A DNA stretch of 64,000 nucleotides from JANXSS01 sp040385645 (GTDB lineage Bacteria; Pseudomonadota; Gammaproteobacteria; Burkholderiales; Burkholderiaceae_D): NCBI GenBank assembly GCA_040385645.1, contig JAZKGZ010000010.1, positions 62,001 through 126,000 on the forward strand. Direction: 5' to 3'. Below, piece by piece: positions 34,914-44,309 of the stretch. A model generated the notes under the pieces. The model saw only the letters and a program-made list of their open reading frames with translations, searched no databases and was not told the DNA's origin. Positions within the stretch are counted from its first letter, which is position 1; the number at the start of each line of letters is the position of its first letter. The position numbers and the translations under genes are program-made.

Positions 34914-35828
34914 TCAAGTAGAGGAGTCGGTTGAGCGCACAGGCACATAGACCTGTAGCGAGCGAGGACGGATTCGATAGCATAAAGGTGTTTGTAGCCA
35001 CATCACTTCACCATCGGCGGCTACCGGCAGACGACGGCGTTTCGTTTCTACGCGCAATTCCCGCACTTGCAGTGCGTCGAAGTCGCTGGCCTGACGCAAT
35101 CGGCCGAGCAGTGCCCAAAATGCCAGGCGCAAGAGTCCGAGCCGCGAGGTGCGTTGCGCGACATATAGGCTGAGAACGCCGTCTTGCAGGCTCGCGCGTG
35201 CGCCGGCGGTCAGCCCACTCATGGAATAAGCATTGTTGCCGATGAAAATGAAAGGTGTCTCGCGGGGCTCGCACAAGCCGTCTGCTGCCAGCCGGACGGT
35301 CATGAAAGGATAGCGCCGCAGCGCCATCAACGACGCAGAAATAAAAGCCGGCCATTTGCTACGGCCCAGACGACGTTGCTGACGCTCGCGCGAGCGGACG
35401 ATGTCCGGATAAAGCCCGAGACTCGAATTATTCAGGAACACATGACCATTGACTTCCCCGGTGTCGACCGTTTCGACATTGCCGGCGGCGATGATGGCGA
35501 TGGCCTCGTCGAGGCCGAGCGGCAAGTCCAGATCTTTGGCGAAATGATTGAGTGTTCCAAGTGGCAGAATGCCTAGCACGCAGGTGCTGTCGACCAACGC
35601 CGATGCCACGGCGCTGATGGTGCCGTCACCGCCACCGGCCACGACGGTAGCAACACCCTCGGCTACCGCCGCACGCGCTGCGGCGATGAGTTCGGTACCG
35701 TTTTTGAAAAGGGTTACGGTAGCTGCGATGCCGGCGTGTTGAAATTTTTCGCTCAGGGCTGCTGCACTATTGGTGGTATGCATACTGCCGGCACGGGCGT
35801 TAATGAGCACGACGGTCGGGGTACTCAT
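34914..35828 (-). CDS. Diacylglycerol-kinase-family lipid kinase
   Basis: A 304-residue DAGK-catalytic-domain protein. It has VVLINARAGS at the start, the nucleotide-binding VVAGGGDGTISAVASAL, LGILPLGTLNHFAKDL, and the second-domain stretch FIFIGNNAYSM. Proteins of this type (YegS, BmrU, DgkB) phosphorylate diacylglycerol or related lipids at the inner membrane. ATG 35828 overlaps the stop of the PAP2 gene (ATGA), so translation is coupled; an open frame runs further upstream but within PAP2. The kinase beside a lipid phosphatase suggests paired lipid phosphorylation and dephosphorylation. Confidence 0.87.
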   Translation of the reverse strand: MSTPTVVLINARAGSMHTTNSAAALSEKFQHAGIAATVTLFKNGTELIAAARAAVAEGVATVVAGGGDGTISAVASALVDSTCVLGILPLGTLNHFAKDLDLPLGLDEAIAIIAAGNVETVDTGEVNGHVFLNNSSLGLYPDIVRSRERQQRRLGRSKWPAFISASLMALRRYPFMTVRLAADGLCEPRETPFIFIGNNAYSMSGLTAGARASLQDGVLSLYVAQRTSRLGLLRLAFWALLGRLRQASDFDALQVRELRVETKRRRLPVAADGEVMWLQTPLCYRIRPRSLQVYVPVRSTDSST

Positions 35829-36700
35829 GCGACGTTTGCCGTGCGATTGGCACGCAAGCAAGTTCGCCGACGCAGCGTTGCTACCGCTGTGAGCGTCAAC
35901 GCCAGCCATGCGCACCCCTCGGCGATCGCTGCAACAACATCAGTGAAATAATGCACGCCCAAGTACATGCGGCTGAACCCGACCAGCAACACCATCGTCG
36001 CTGCAGCCATGATGATCGCCAACTGTGTCAGTTTGGCAGTAACGCGCGAACATAAATAAGCAGCCAGCACGCCGTAAAACACAGTGCTGGCGGCAGTGTG
36101 TCCACTTGGAAAGCTGTAAGTCGATAGCGTTAGCAGAGGTTCTTCAAAACTCGGCCGGGCACGTTGGAAAGTATATTTCAACGCAACGTTTAGCAGCATT
36201 CCTCCTGCCACGGCAATGGTCGTGGAGAGTAGCCAGTACCACTCCCGGTTACGTACGAGATGGATACCCATCACGATTGCCCAGAGGATGATGGCCGTGA
36301 TGCCGTTTAAGTGGGTAATCACCAGTATGAATTCGGTCCACCCTGGTGTGGCGTGTTGATGCAACCACTGTGCGATTTGCACATCTCTGATCGTCAAGGG
36401 TGCGCCGGCCACGACCTGACCGGCGATGACGCTGAAGATCGCGGCAGCCGCAATTAACGACAGGGCACCGATGGTCAGATGCAATCCAAATAGGCCTTGC
36501 GGCGACAGGCGCGCGCGGAGAAATTTTAGAAATGCCGACAAGTTATGGATCCGCGAACAAGGAGGGCCGCAGGCAGGTGCGGTAAGCACTGAGCCTAAAA
36601 ACGTTGGTGTGAAATAAAGCCGTACTGCAAAACTGAACCGCGAAATTGAACCATGTTTCAGCAACCGCCGTGCGTGCGGACGCGCGCATTGAAGCAACAT
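35825..36700 (-). CDS. PAP2-family membrane lipid phosphatase
   Basis: Up to 291 residues. The three PAP2 motifs are present: KYTFQRARP (KxxxxxxRP), SFPSGHT (PSGH) and SRMYLGVHYFTD (SRxxxxxHxxxD). Five to six membrane helices surround them. It probably dephosphorylates phosphatidate, phosphatidylglycerophosphate or undecaprenyl diphosphate. The start is uncertain. ATG 36700 gives about 55 N-terminal residues with no family look, whereas a TTG at 36541 (SAFLKFLRARLSPQG) would begin just before the first conserved part. Neither has a strong ribosome site. Confidence 0.85.
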   Translation of the reverse strand: MLLQCARPHARRLLKHGSISRFSFAVRLYFTPTFLGSVLTAPACGPPCSRIHNLSAFLKFLRARLSPQGLFGLHLTIGALSLIAAAAIFSVIAGQVVAGAPLTIRDVQIAQWLHQHATPGWTEFILVITHLNGITAIILWAIVMGIHLVRNREWYWLLSTTIAVAGGMLLNVALKYTFQRARPSFEEPLLTLSTYSFPSGHTAASTVFYGVLAAYLCSRVTAKLTQLAIIMAAATMVLLVGFSRMYLGVHYFTDVVAAIAEGCAWLALTLTAVATLRRRTCLRANRTANVA

Positions 36701-36820
36701 TGCGGATAGAACCCACGCGTCGCAGCAGCTGTGAGCCGAAAGAATTCAGGCAAGGCAGGCAGTTTTCACGTTGAAAACATGTTCAAAAACTTAAGATTTA
36801 CTGAGGGCGCATCTGAATAG

Positions 36821-36906
36821 CATCCAATAAACATCCAAATAACATCCATATGGATGTTAATTCAACCAAGTTGTGTAATAATGGATGCAACAACGGTTGA
36901 ATTAAC
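36821..36906 (+). promoter_or_regulatory. Nested palindromes upstream of the CopG gene, likely operator
   Basis: CATCC recurs at 36821, 36832 and 36843, each 11 bases on (one helical turn), the last inside the perfect palindrome AACATCCATATGGATGTT (36841-36858). A perfect 12-base inverted repeat GTTAATTCAACC (36856-36867) and GGTTGAATTAAC (36895-36906) lies just before the AAAGGA ribosome site of the CopG-type gene. Ribbon-helix-helix regulators bind such short tandem and inverted repeats, so autoregulation is likely. Confidence 0.65.
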
Positions 36907-36917
36907 AAAGGATTTAC

Positions 36918-37334
36918 ATGAATGGTCTTGAGCCAAAAATGCGCGCAAGCGATACGGAAAAAATAACCATCAACCTGGGCCCGGTCGATTTGGGTCAAAT
37001 CGATCTACTAGTTCAAGAAGGTTTCTACTCGAATCGCACCGATCTCATTCGCACCGCGATCCGCAATCAACTCAATACACATGCCGAGATCGTGCGGCAA
37101 ACGGTCGCGCGTCGGCAGCTGGTATTGGGCTTGCAACATTTCACCAGAAACCAGCTCGAAGCGGTCCGGGATGCCGGTCAACGATTGCAGATACAAGTGC
37201 TCGGAATGGCAACGATTGCATTGGACGTAACGCCAGAGCTGGCACGCGAAACGATCGAATCCATCAGCGTACTGGGTGCTTTGCATGCCGGTGCTGCAGT
37301 CAAACTCGCGCTTGCCGACCGAATCCGTCAGTGA
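36918..37334 (+). CDS. CopG/ribbon-helix-helix transcriptional regulator
   Basis: A 138-residue protein. Residues about 15-50 form the ribbon-helix-helix domain (EKITINLGPVDLGQIDLLVQEGFYSNRTDLIRTAIRNQLN): a beta strand followed by two helices with the SNRTDLIR turn. The C-terminal 90 residues are an extra helical domain (ETIESISVLGALHAGAAVKLAL). Similar genes lie beside PHB-depolymerase-type esterase genes in Burkholderiales, as here, where the esterase follows 59 bases downstream. AAAGGA precedes the ATG. The palindromes upstream suggest it represses its own operon. Confidence 0.82.
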   Translation: MNGLEPKMRASDTEKITINLGPVDLGQIDLLVQEGFYSNRTDLIRTAIRNQLNTHAEIVRQTVARRQLVLGLQHFTRNQLEAVRDAGQRLQIQVLGMATIALDVTPELARETIESISVLGALHAGAAVKLALADRIRQ

Positions 37335-37393
37335 TTGGGTATCGATACCTATTCACATGTACCTATCTATTTACATTTATTAAGGTAAAAAAA

Positions 37394-38524
37394 ATGACAG
37401 ATCAACAGAAATTCCTCGCCAGCCTGCGCACCCTCGGGACGTTGAGCAACCTGACAAAACTCGGTCAAAATGTGCTGAAAAACGTCGGCGCTGTCAAAAA
37501 TTCGTTGCCTTTGGCAGAACCGAAAAGTGACGATTTCGTACAAAATTTGCTGTCTAAATTGGGTGTATCCGGTCAAGGAGTGGGTTTGAACGCTGGCTTG
37601 CACGCCGGCTTGAGAAAGGCACCGGTGCGTACCGCAGCACCGCTGCCTGTAGGCGCGCAATTCTTAAGCGGTACATTCGGTAATCGTGCCGGTAGCCGGC
37701 ATTACAAATTGTATGTACCTGCCTGCTATGTTGGTGAGCCGTTGCCGTTGGTTGTCATGCTGCATGGCTGCACGCAAGATCCGGACGATTTCGCCGCCGG
37801 CACACAAATGAATGAAGCCGCTGAAACCCAACGATGCCTGGTTTTGTATCCACAGCAGTCGCAGACGAATAATCATTCCAAATGCTGGAATTGGTTTAAC
37901 GCTGCAGATCAGCAGCGCGATGTCGGCGAGCCGTCGATCATCGCCGATCTGACCCGTGAAATCATGGCGCGCTACGCCGTTGAGCGGCAGCAGGTGTACG
38001 TGGCTGGGTTGTCCGCCGGCGGTGCCATGGCGGCGATCATGGGTACGCTTTATCCAGATTTGTATGCCGGTGTCGCCGTCCATTCCGGGCTACCGTACGG
38101 CGCTGCTGCGGATTTGCCATCGGCTTTGTCGGCGATGCGTAGCGGTGTTACCGGTGGCGCGGCGTTACATGCACGAAATGGCAATACGGCCTTCAAAGGT
38201 ATTCCAGTGATCGTTTTTCATGGAGACGCCGATCATACGGTCAATCAACGCAATGGTGAACAAGTGTTATCCAGTACGGCCCCGGCCGATGTCCGTGTCG
38301 AACAGCCGGTACAAACACAGGGAAGCATCCCTGGTGGTCATACCTATACGCGGACGGTGCGCAACGATGCGCGCGGCAAATCCGTCGCGGAGCACTGGCT
38401 GATTCATGGCTTTGGCCATGCCTGGGCCGGTGGCAGCCCACACGGCAGTTACACCGATGCCCGCGGACCGGACGCAACCGACGAAATGATGCGCTTTTTC
38501 TATACCCAGAGATTAGCTTCATGA
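37394..38524 (+). CDS. PHB-depolymerase-family esterase
   Basis: A 376-residue alpha/beta hydrolase. After an N-terminal helical part of about 95 residues come YKLYVPACYVGEPLPLVVMLHGCTQDPDDF (oxyanion HGCTQ), CWNWFN, the nucleophile elbow YVAGLSAGGAMAAIM, VFHGDADHTVN with a likely catalytic Asp, and HGFGHAWAGG with the catalytic His. This is the esterase/PHB depolymerase family also seen in feruloyl esterases. No signal peptide is evident. ATG 37394 has AAGG upstream; a GTG at 37331 overlaps the CopG gene and would add an odd N-terminus. Substrate may be polyhydroxybutyrate or short esters. Confidence 0.85.
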   Translation: MTDQQKFLASLRTLGTLSNLTKLGQNVLKNVGAVKNSLPLAEPKSDDFVQNLLSKLGVSGQGVGLNAGLHAGLRKAPVRTAAPLPVGAQFLSGTFGNRAGSRHYKLYVPACYVGEPLPLVVMLHGCTQDPDDFAAGTQMNEAAETQRCLVLYPQQSQTNNHSKCWNWFNAADQQRDVGEPSIIADLTREIMARYAVERQQVYVAGLSAGGAMAAIMGTLYPDLYAGVAVHSGLPYGAAADLPSALSAMRSGVTGGAALHARNGNTAFKGIPVIVFHGDADHTVNQRNGEQVLSSTAPADVRVEQPVQTQGSIPGGHTYTRTVRNDARGKSVAEHWLIHGFGHAWAGGSPHGSYTDARGPDATDEMMRFFYTQRLAS

Positions 38525-38627
38525 AGGAGCAGGTTTCATCCTGAACGAGCCGGGTTCAATGTGAACCAGTCAGCATAGTTTCTTTGGCCGATAGGCTAAA
38601 GTCAGGGTTTGTATAAAGGAATCAGCT

Positions 38628-38828
38628 ATGGACATCTCTACTGGCCGCGTACCGGCCGACCCGGGCCAGGTCGATGTATCGGTGATTTGGGAGCTCGAAT
38701 ACTGGATGGGTGTCTTCGCCGCCAGTGAGGAACATCTGCGCGAAGCGGTCGATGCGGTAGGCACCGGTACCGAAGATGTAAAAGCGTTTTTGGAAAAAGC
38801 CCATGCCGAGCGTAGCCAGGCGTCATGA
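38628..38828 (+). CDS. DUF3606-like small protein
   Basis: A 66-residue protein with the pattern VDVSVIWELEYWMGVFAASEEHLREAVDAVGTGTEDVKAFL. It fits the DUF3606 family (E..YW...F..S...L..AV..VG.....V..FL), small cytoplasmic proteins of unknown role common in Proteobacteria. AAAGGA lies a few bases before the ATG. It stands alone on the plus strand. Confidence 0.75.
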   Translation: MDISTGRVPADPGQVDVSVIWELEYWMGVFAASEEHLREAVDAVGTGTEDVKAFLEKAHAERSQAS

Positions 38829-38891
38829 GGGTTTTGTCTTAAGTGCTTCGAAATAAGCTAGTTAACACTTCTTGAACACCTCTTACTGACG

Positions 38892-39257
38892 TTAATCACC
38901 TTTTCCGTGCTTTGATTTCTTTGCCGCTTTACCGGTAGAAATCAATCGCGCGGTACCGCCGTTTTTTGCCGTGCCTGCATCCTCCAGATTGCAATATTCT
39001 GCGAGGAGCAGGTCGACCTCCGCCTCGGTCGTACATTGATAATAAAGCTTGCTAGGCAATACCTGGATTACCGGTCCATGTTTGCATAAGCCCAGGCAAC
39101 CGGCTTTCTTTACTTTTATACCTTTATCTTCTCCCACTTCGGCTTTGGCATACCGACGCAGCGCGTCGGCGCCAGAAGCTGCGCACGAACGCTTATTCTC
39201 GCCACGATCGTTGATGCAAAACAGGACTTTTAGTTTTTTTGGCAAGCGTGTCGGCAT
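38892..39257 (-). CDS. Thioredoxin-like [2Fe-2S] ferredoxin
   Basis: A 121-residue protein with VLFCINDRGENKRSCAASGADALRRYAKA, then KKAGCLGLCKHGPVIQVLP. The four Cys in this C-x(n)-C ... C-LG-LC arrangement are the ligands of the thioredoxin-like ferredoxin family (as in NuoE C-terminal and Azotobacter ferredoxin I-type Shethna proteins). A Lys/Gly-rich tail follows. It may carry electrons in a soluble redox pathway; the partner is unknown. It is transcribed divergently from the S41 protease gene. Confidence 0.85.
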   Translation of the reverse strand: MPTRLPKKLKVLFCINDRGENKRSCAASGADALRRYAKAEVGEDKGIKVKKAGCLGLCKHGPVIQVLPSKLYYQCTTEAEVDLLLAEYCNLEDAGTAKNGGTARLISTGKAAKKSKHGKGD

Positions 39258-39505
39258 CTTGTCGAGAATAAACGGTTAGAAAACATGGAACGAGTTGCAG
39301 AAATGTCTGCCGGGCAACCGAAGTGCTGGCGGTTGGCGAACATTTCGTGCCATACTTTTGTTTAAAGGAAACTTTTTATTCCATAATTTTTTGCCCATCA
39401 GCCGCATGGCAGCCGAGGCGCGATTCGTGCAGTGTACCGCGCACGTGTCATTGTCGTTGTGTCATCGTCGTTTTGACGCCGATTTTTTCTTACCGCATCC
39501 ATCTT

Positions 39506-41185
39506 ATGAACAATCCTGTCGTTGCCGTCGTAACAGTCGCCGCTTGCTTCATTCTCAGTGCTTGCGGCGGTGGGGGCGGTAGCCCCGGCACATGCGTCGG
39601 CAGCGCTGCGGTCTGCTCGCCGTCGAGTTCGGCACCGGGTCTGCCACCGGCCGTGGGCGAAGCAACGTTTGCCGCTTCCACTACCTTTGCCGGGCAGTGC
39701 CAGAGGCCGCGCCCTGCTACTGCGGCAAGCGCCCTAACTGGCGAACTCTACAACGATCTGGCAGGTTCTTTAACTACCGAGATGAATTGGATCCGCTCAT
39801 TCGTCAATGAAACCTATCTCTGGTACGACGAGGTACCGACGATCGATCTGGGGCAATACGCAATCAATGCCACCGTACCGTTTTACGAGCCGGCCAACAA
39901 TCAGCTTTCGCAGCGGCTGCTGGCAACCGATACGGATGTCACCGAAGCGTTTTTCAATAGTCAGCGTACGCCGCTCTTCACCCCCTCCGGCAAACCTAAA
40001 GACCGTTTTCACTTCACTTATCCGACCGGGCAGTGGGAAGCCTTGCAAGTCGGCCAATCGGTCGGCTACGGATTCGAGGCAGCATTGCTGGCACCCACAC
40101 CCCCACGTAAAATTATTGTCGCTTTCGCTGCACCGGGGTCGGTCGCCGCAGCAAACCAGATTACCCGGGGAACGGAGTTCGTTAGCGTCGATGGTGTCGA
40201 TGTCGTCAATGGCAGTCCTGTCGCTACCATCAATGAGGGCTTGTTCGCACCCGTTGCCGGCAAGCGCTATACGTTCGAAGTGCTTGATCCGGGCAGCAGC
40301 GTACGTCGCACCGTCAGCATGACCGCCGGGCCGACGACCTCGGTACCGGTACAAAATGTCACCATCCTACCCACGCCTACTGGGAGCGTCGGTTACCTGC
40401 TGTTCAACGACCATATTGTTACGGCAGAAAGCCAACTGGTGAATGCTTTCAATCAGTTCACGGCTGCGGATGGCGGCACCGGCGTTCGTGATCTGGTGGT
40501 CGATCTGCGTTATAACGGCGGCGGTTTGCTGCGCATCGCCAGCCGGCTGGGTTATATGATCGCCGGTAGTGCAGTCACCAGTGGCAAAACATTCGAACGC
40601 CTGCGGTTCAACCGCAAAAATCCATTCGGCTTAACTGCTGCCGAAGCGAGCACACCATTCATTTCGACGTCTGACTCGAATGCACCGTTGCCGCAGCTGG
40701 CACTGCCACGCGTATTCGTTCTCACCAGCGGCAGTACCTGCTCAGCCAGTGAAGCTTTGATCAACGGTTTGCGCGGAGCGGGCGTGGAAGTAATCCAGAT
40801 CGGCAGTACGACTTGCGGCAAGCCGTACGGATTTTTTCCAGAAGAAAATTGCGGCACCACGTACTTTGCCGTGCAACTCGAAGGCGTGAATCACCTAGGC
40901 TTCGGTGACTATCCCGACGGCTTCGTTCCCGACGGAAATCCATCTCTGCCGACCAGTATTCCAGGCTGCGTCGTCGCCGACGATTTCTCCAGGCAGTTGG
41001 GTGATCCGATGGAAGCGCGGCTTGCCGCTGCACTGCAGTATCGGATCGGCGGTATTTGTCCGATCGGGGCCGTTTCGGTCGCGTCCAAGCAGGCGACTCG
41101 GGCGGGGGCTGAGACACTCACCGAGCCGCAACTCGTGCGCTCACCTTTGCGTGAAAACCGCTGGCTCGCGCCCCGGTCTAATTAA
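39506..41185 (+). CDS. S41-family (C-terminal processing type) peptidase lipoprotein
   Basis: A 559-residue lipoprotein from ATG 39506: signal peptide with lipobox LSAC followed by GGGGGS. A PDZ-like domain lies at about 215-280 (KIIVAFAAPGSVAAANQITRG, VSVDGVDVV). The S41 core has VGYLLFNDHIV, DLVVDLRYNGGGLLRIASRL and the nucleophile region VFVLTSGSTCSASEALINGL, where the Ser is in the expected S-x-S-E-like setting. It is anchored in the envelope and may degrade periplasmic or imported proteins. The frame is open upstream to 39323, but only ATG 39506 gives a signal peptide. Its stop overlaps the stop of the convergent TonB receptor gene by four bases. Confidence 0.88.
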   Translation: MNNPVVAVVTVAACFILSACGGGGGSPGTCVGSAAVCSPSSSAPGLPPAVGEATFAASTTFAGQCQRPRPATAASALTGELYNDLAGSLTTEMNWIRSFVNETYLWYDEVPTIDLGQYAINATVPFYEPANNQLSQRLLATDTDVTEAFFNSQRTPLFTPSGKPKDRFHFTYPTGQWEALQVGQSVGYGFEAALLAPTPPRKIIVAFAAPGSVAAANQITRGTEFVSVDGVDVVNGSPVATINEGLFAPVAGKRYTFEVLDPGSSVRRTVSMTAGPTTSVPVQNVTILPTPTGSVGYLLFNDHIVTAESQLVNAFNQFTAADGGTGVRDLVVDLRYNGGGLLRIASRLGYMIAGSAVTSGKTFERLRFNRKNPFGLTAAEASTPFISTSDSNAPLPQLALPRVFVLTSGSTCSASEALINGLRGAGVEVIQIGSTTCGKPYGFFPEENCGTTYFAVQLEGVNHLGFGDYPDGFVPDGNPSLPTSIPGCVVADDFSRQLGDPMEARLAAALQYRIGGICPIGAVSVASKQATRAGAETLTEPQLVRSPLRENRWLAPRSN

Positions 41186-43368
41186 AACTGCGTGCGTAGG
41201 CCAACGAATCCTCGGCGCTGCGCTGCAGGTTCGTAAAACCGGCCATTGCCGTCGTTGACGATGATCGAACCGGCATACCGTTTGTCGAGCAGATTGTCCA
41301 GACGGGCGAATAGAAACATCTGCGCTGGCCCTGCAGCGAAAGCGTAGCTGGCTGCAGCGTTGACCACGGCATATCCCGGCGCGTTTTCACCATTGACGTC
41401 GTTGACGGCTACCCGGCTTTCGGCACGCATTTCCAGCGTGAGCGTCATGGGATCGATGGGTCGGTAGGCTGCCTGTGCAAACAGACTGTGACGCGGCACA
41501 CCCGGCAAACGGTTGCCTGCATCGATCGTGGTGCTGGCACCGTTGACGAAGGCACGGCGAAACCGCGCATCGAGCAATGTATAAGATATTTGCGTCGTCA
41601 GTCGCTCGAGCGCGGCATTCCAGGATGCTTCCACCCCTCGGCGCTGCACCCCATCGACATTCTGAAAAATCGAGCGGCCGTTTTCGACGGTCAATGGAAC
41701 GATCTCATCTTTGCTGCGGGCTTGAAACAAAGCCAGATCGATGCTGTGGATACCGCGGCGCACTTTCATGCCGATCTCACCCTGGACGCTGCGTGAGGGT
41801 TTGAGCGACAGGTTCGGGCCGGTGGCACCGGCACGATAGGCGGTTTCGGCCAAGGTCGGCGTTTCGAACCCGCGGCCGAGGTTGCCATATACGTTGATAT
41901 CGCTGGTTGCATGCCAGATCAGGCCAAGCACCGGGCTGGTGTTGCGAAAAACCACTTTGCCGCTATCGTCCGGGCTACTCGACGTAATGAAGCGGTCGTC
42001 GACTGCGAAGCGTACGCGGCTGTTACGCAAGCCTGCAGTAAGATTCCAGTTCGGTGAAAAAGCCAAGTCGAACTGGCCGAATACATCCACATTGGCAGCG
42101 CGGTTACGCTCGTCTCGCCTGGCGGCACCCGGCGTGCCGTTATTATTGACGAACCCCTTGCGCTGCTGGCGTAGCTGATCTGCATCGACGCCGAGCGTCC
42201 ATTTCAAGGGCAGAGTACCGAGCGCCGTGCGGTGCGTCCAGGCCATCCCGGCACCACCGTACGTACTATCGAGGTCGACGACCCCACCCGAGGCAGTCGG
42301 TGCCGCACCGGAAAACCCGAGCGTTTGGAAGACTTCGCGCTGGCCGCCATACAATCGGGCGCTGAAGCTGTTTGTGGGAGAGGCGACATGTTCCAGAACC
42401 AACCCGGCCTGGTGTTGGTCGACGGTTTTGCGCGTATCGAATACCCTGGCATTATCGACCGCCTGACGCGGATTGGCCTCGAATTGCTGCCGGCTCAGAC
42501 CCAGCGGATCGAGCGCCAGCGGCTGATCGAAAACATTAAAGATGCCGGTAAGCGTGGTGGCTGACGAGGGTCTTGCAACCACCTTTGCATTCAATTGTGT
42601 GCGGCGTGCATTGCTATGGTCTCGATAACCATCGGTGCGGTAATCGGCGACATCGACTAACCCACCGAGCGTGTCGCCACCGAAAGCCAGGTTGACATTG
42701 GCGGTGCGCTGATGGTCGCTGCCAACGCCCAATCCAAGCGTCGCCTGTGGTGCGGCACCCGAGCGGGGCGGGTCGGCAGTAAACACCTGCAGCACGCCGC
42801 CGGCAGCGTTGCCGTAGAGCTGCGCTACCGGCCCGCGCAAGACTTCGATGCGCTTAGCCGACGTTAGGCTAGCGGTGGCGGCCTGACCTTGTCCGTCCGG
42901 ATTGGTTGCCGGTATACCGTCGATCAGGATGCGTACGCCGCGTACGCCGAAACTCGAACGAGTACCGAAGCCGCGTACCGAAATCTGTAAGTCTTGTGCG
43001 TAATTTTGTCGTTCGCGTACCTGCAACCCCGGCACCCCGGTGAGTAACTCGGAGATATTGACCAATGGCGAAGACACGCGCATCGGATCGACTTGTACTG
43101 AATCGATCGATGCAGCCGCATCGAAGCGACGCTGTGCGGTGCGGTCGGCTGTGACTACCACGTCCTTAAGAACGGTTTCACCAGGTAAGCTTCCCAACGT
43201 CGCCGCCTCTGCACCGCTTTGTGCGTTGGCCGGTGCCGATACGGTTGCAAAGACGCTGGCAAATAAGATATGCGCGAGCAGGGCAGAGGCGAATACGCGG
43301 ACGGGTTCGCAGAACGGTACGCTAGGCAGGCCGCTGCAGAAAAGCGTCACTACGCTGGTGGAAGGCAT
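41182..43368 (-). CDS. TonB-dependent outer-membrane receptor
   Basis: A 728-residue protein. The signal peptide ends near SAPANAQ; a TonB-box-like LKDVVVTADR precedes the plug domain (SSPLVNISELLTGVPGLQVRER, QISVRGFGTRSSFGVRGVRILIDGIP, KRIEVLRGPVAQLYGNAAGGVLQVFT). The beta-barrel ends LDNLLDKRYAGSIIV ... GFVGLRTQF with the terminal Phe. The plug and barrel resemble catecholate/vitamin-type receptors; the ligand is not readable. It starts 20 bases after the frmB stop, which is unusual company for formaldehyde detoxification. ATG 43368 is chosen because it places the signal peptide at the N-terminus. Confidence 0.9.
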   Translation of the reverse strand: MPSTSVVTLFCSGLPSVPFCEPVRVFASALLAHILFASVFATVSAPANAQSGAEAATLGSLPGETVLKDVVVTADRTAQRRFDAAASIDSVQVDPMRVSSPLVNISELLTGVPGLQVRERQNYAQDLQISVRGFGTRSSFGVRGVRILIDGIPATNPDGQGQAATASLTSAKRIEVLRGPVAQLYGNAAGGVLQVFTADPPRSGAAPQATLGLGVGSDHQRTANVNLAFGGDTLGGLVDVADYRTDGYRDHSNARRTQLNAKVVARPSSATTLTGIFNVFDQPLALDPLGLSRQQFEANPRQAVDNARVFDTRKTVDQHQAGLVLEHVASPTNSFSARLYGGQREVFQTLGFSGAAPTASGGVVDLDSTYGGAGMAWTHRTALGTLPLKWTLGVDADQLRQQRKGFVNNNGTPGAARRDERNRAANVDVFGQFDLAFSPNWNLTAGLRNSRVRFAVDDRFITSSSPDDSGKVVFRNTSPVLGLIWHATSDINVYGNLGRGFETPTLAETAYRAGATGPNLSLKPSRSVQGEIGMKVRRGIHSIDLALFQARSKDEIVPLTVENGRSIFQNVDGVQRRGVEASWNAALERLTTQISYTLLDARFRRAFVNGASTTIDAGNRLPGVPRHSLFAQAAYRPIDPMTLTLEMRAESRVAVNDVNGENAPGYAVVNAAASYAFAAGPAQMFLFARLDNLLDKRYAGSIIVNDGNGRFYEPAAQRRGFVGLRTQF

Positions 43369-43388
43369 TATCGACACACGAATCTCAT

Positions 43389-44228
43389 TTACAAATACTC
43401 TGCATGATGGCGCAGATGGTCGTCGATAAAGGTGGCAATGAAATAATAGCTGTGGTCGTAACCGGGCTGCAGGCGCAGGTTCAAAGCTACACCCGCCTGT
43501 TCGCAAGCGGTACGCAGCAGCTCGGGCTTCAATTGCCCATTCAGAAACTGATCGGCTTCACCCTGATCGACCAGCAACGCCGGGCCGTGCCAGCCGCGTG
43601 CGGCGATCAACAGCGTCGCGTCATAATCGGCCCAGCTTTGGCGATCGTTACCCAAATATCCGGTCAGTGCTTTTTCTCCCCAAGGGCAGCGGGTCGGTGA
43701 CGCGATCGGCGCAAACGCGGAAATAGTCTTGAACAACGTCGGGTTTTTAAGCCCGATGGTCAGCGCACCGTGGCCACCCATCGAATGACCGAAGATGCCG
43801 GCACGTGCAGTATCCACGGCAAACTCTCGGCCGATCAGCTTGAAAAGCTCGTCTGTAATATACGAATACATGCGGTAGCTGCCCGCCCATGGCGCGACGG
43901 TCGCATCCAGATAAAAACCGGCACCGACGCCGAAATCGTAACTGTCGGCGTCTCCTGAAATATGTAATCCACGCGGGCTGGTATCGGGCGTGACGATGGC
44001 TAGCCCCAGTTCGGACGCCATGCGCTGCGCACCAGCTTTGGCAATGAAATTTTCTTCGGTACAGGTCAGCCCGGAGAGCCAATACAGCGCCGGCACCGGG
44101 CCGTGCTCGGCAGCCGGGGGCAGGTAGACGCCGAAGCGCATGGTACAGCCGGTCTGGCTCGACGCGTGGCTATAAATGCCCTGCGTGCCGCCAAAGCATT
44201 TGTTTTTTGAAATCGTCGTGGTCGTCAT
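43389..44228 (-). CDS. frmB: S-formylglutathione hydrolase
   Basis: A 279-residue esterase D-type protein. It has LYWLSGLTCTEENFIAKAGAQR, ETSPRG-type DTSPRGLHISGD, the nucleophile elbow IFGHSMGGHGAL, and a C-terminal YDHSYYFIATFIDDHLRHH with the catalytic His. It hydrolyses S-formylglutathione to formate and glutathione, the second step of glutathione-dependent formaldehyde detoxification. frmA lies 81 bases upstream on the same strand, so both steps are together. Confidence 0.95.
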   Translation of the reverse strand: MTTTTISKNKCFGGTQGIYSHASSQTGCTMRFGVYLPPAAEHGPVPALYWLSGLTCTEENFIAKAGAQRMASELGLAIVTPDTSPRGLHISGDADSYDFGVGAGFYLDATVAPWAGSYRMYSYITDELFKLIGREFAVDTARAGIFGHSMGGHGALTIGLKNPTLFKTISAFAPIASPTRCPWGEKALTGYLGNDRQSWADYDATLLIAARGWHGPALLVDQGEADQFLNGQLKPELLRTACEQAGVALNLRLQPGYDHSYYFIATFIDDHLRHHAEYL

Positions 44229-44309
44229 GTCGGTTTGGTAGTCAAGGTCTTTTACTCATGAACTTTATTCATGAGCTTCATTCATAAGCTTTGTAAAAGG
44301 CGCAACCGC

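Noticed and set aside
44256..44274. CTCATG/CATGAG inverted repeat between frmA and frmB.
   Set aside because: Six-base arms within a stretch of similar TTCAT repeats; no sign of a terminator or operator.
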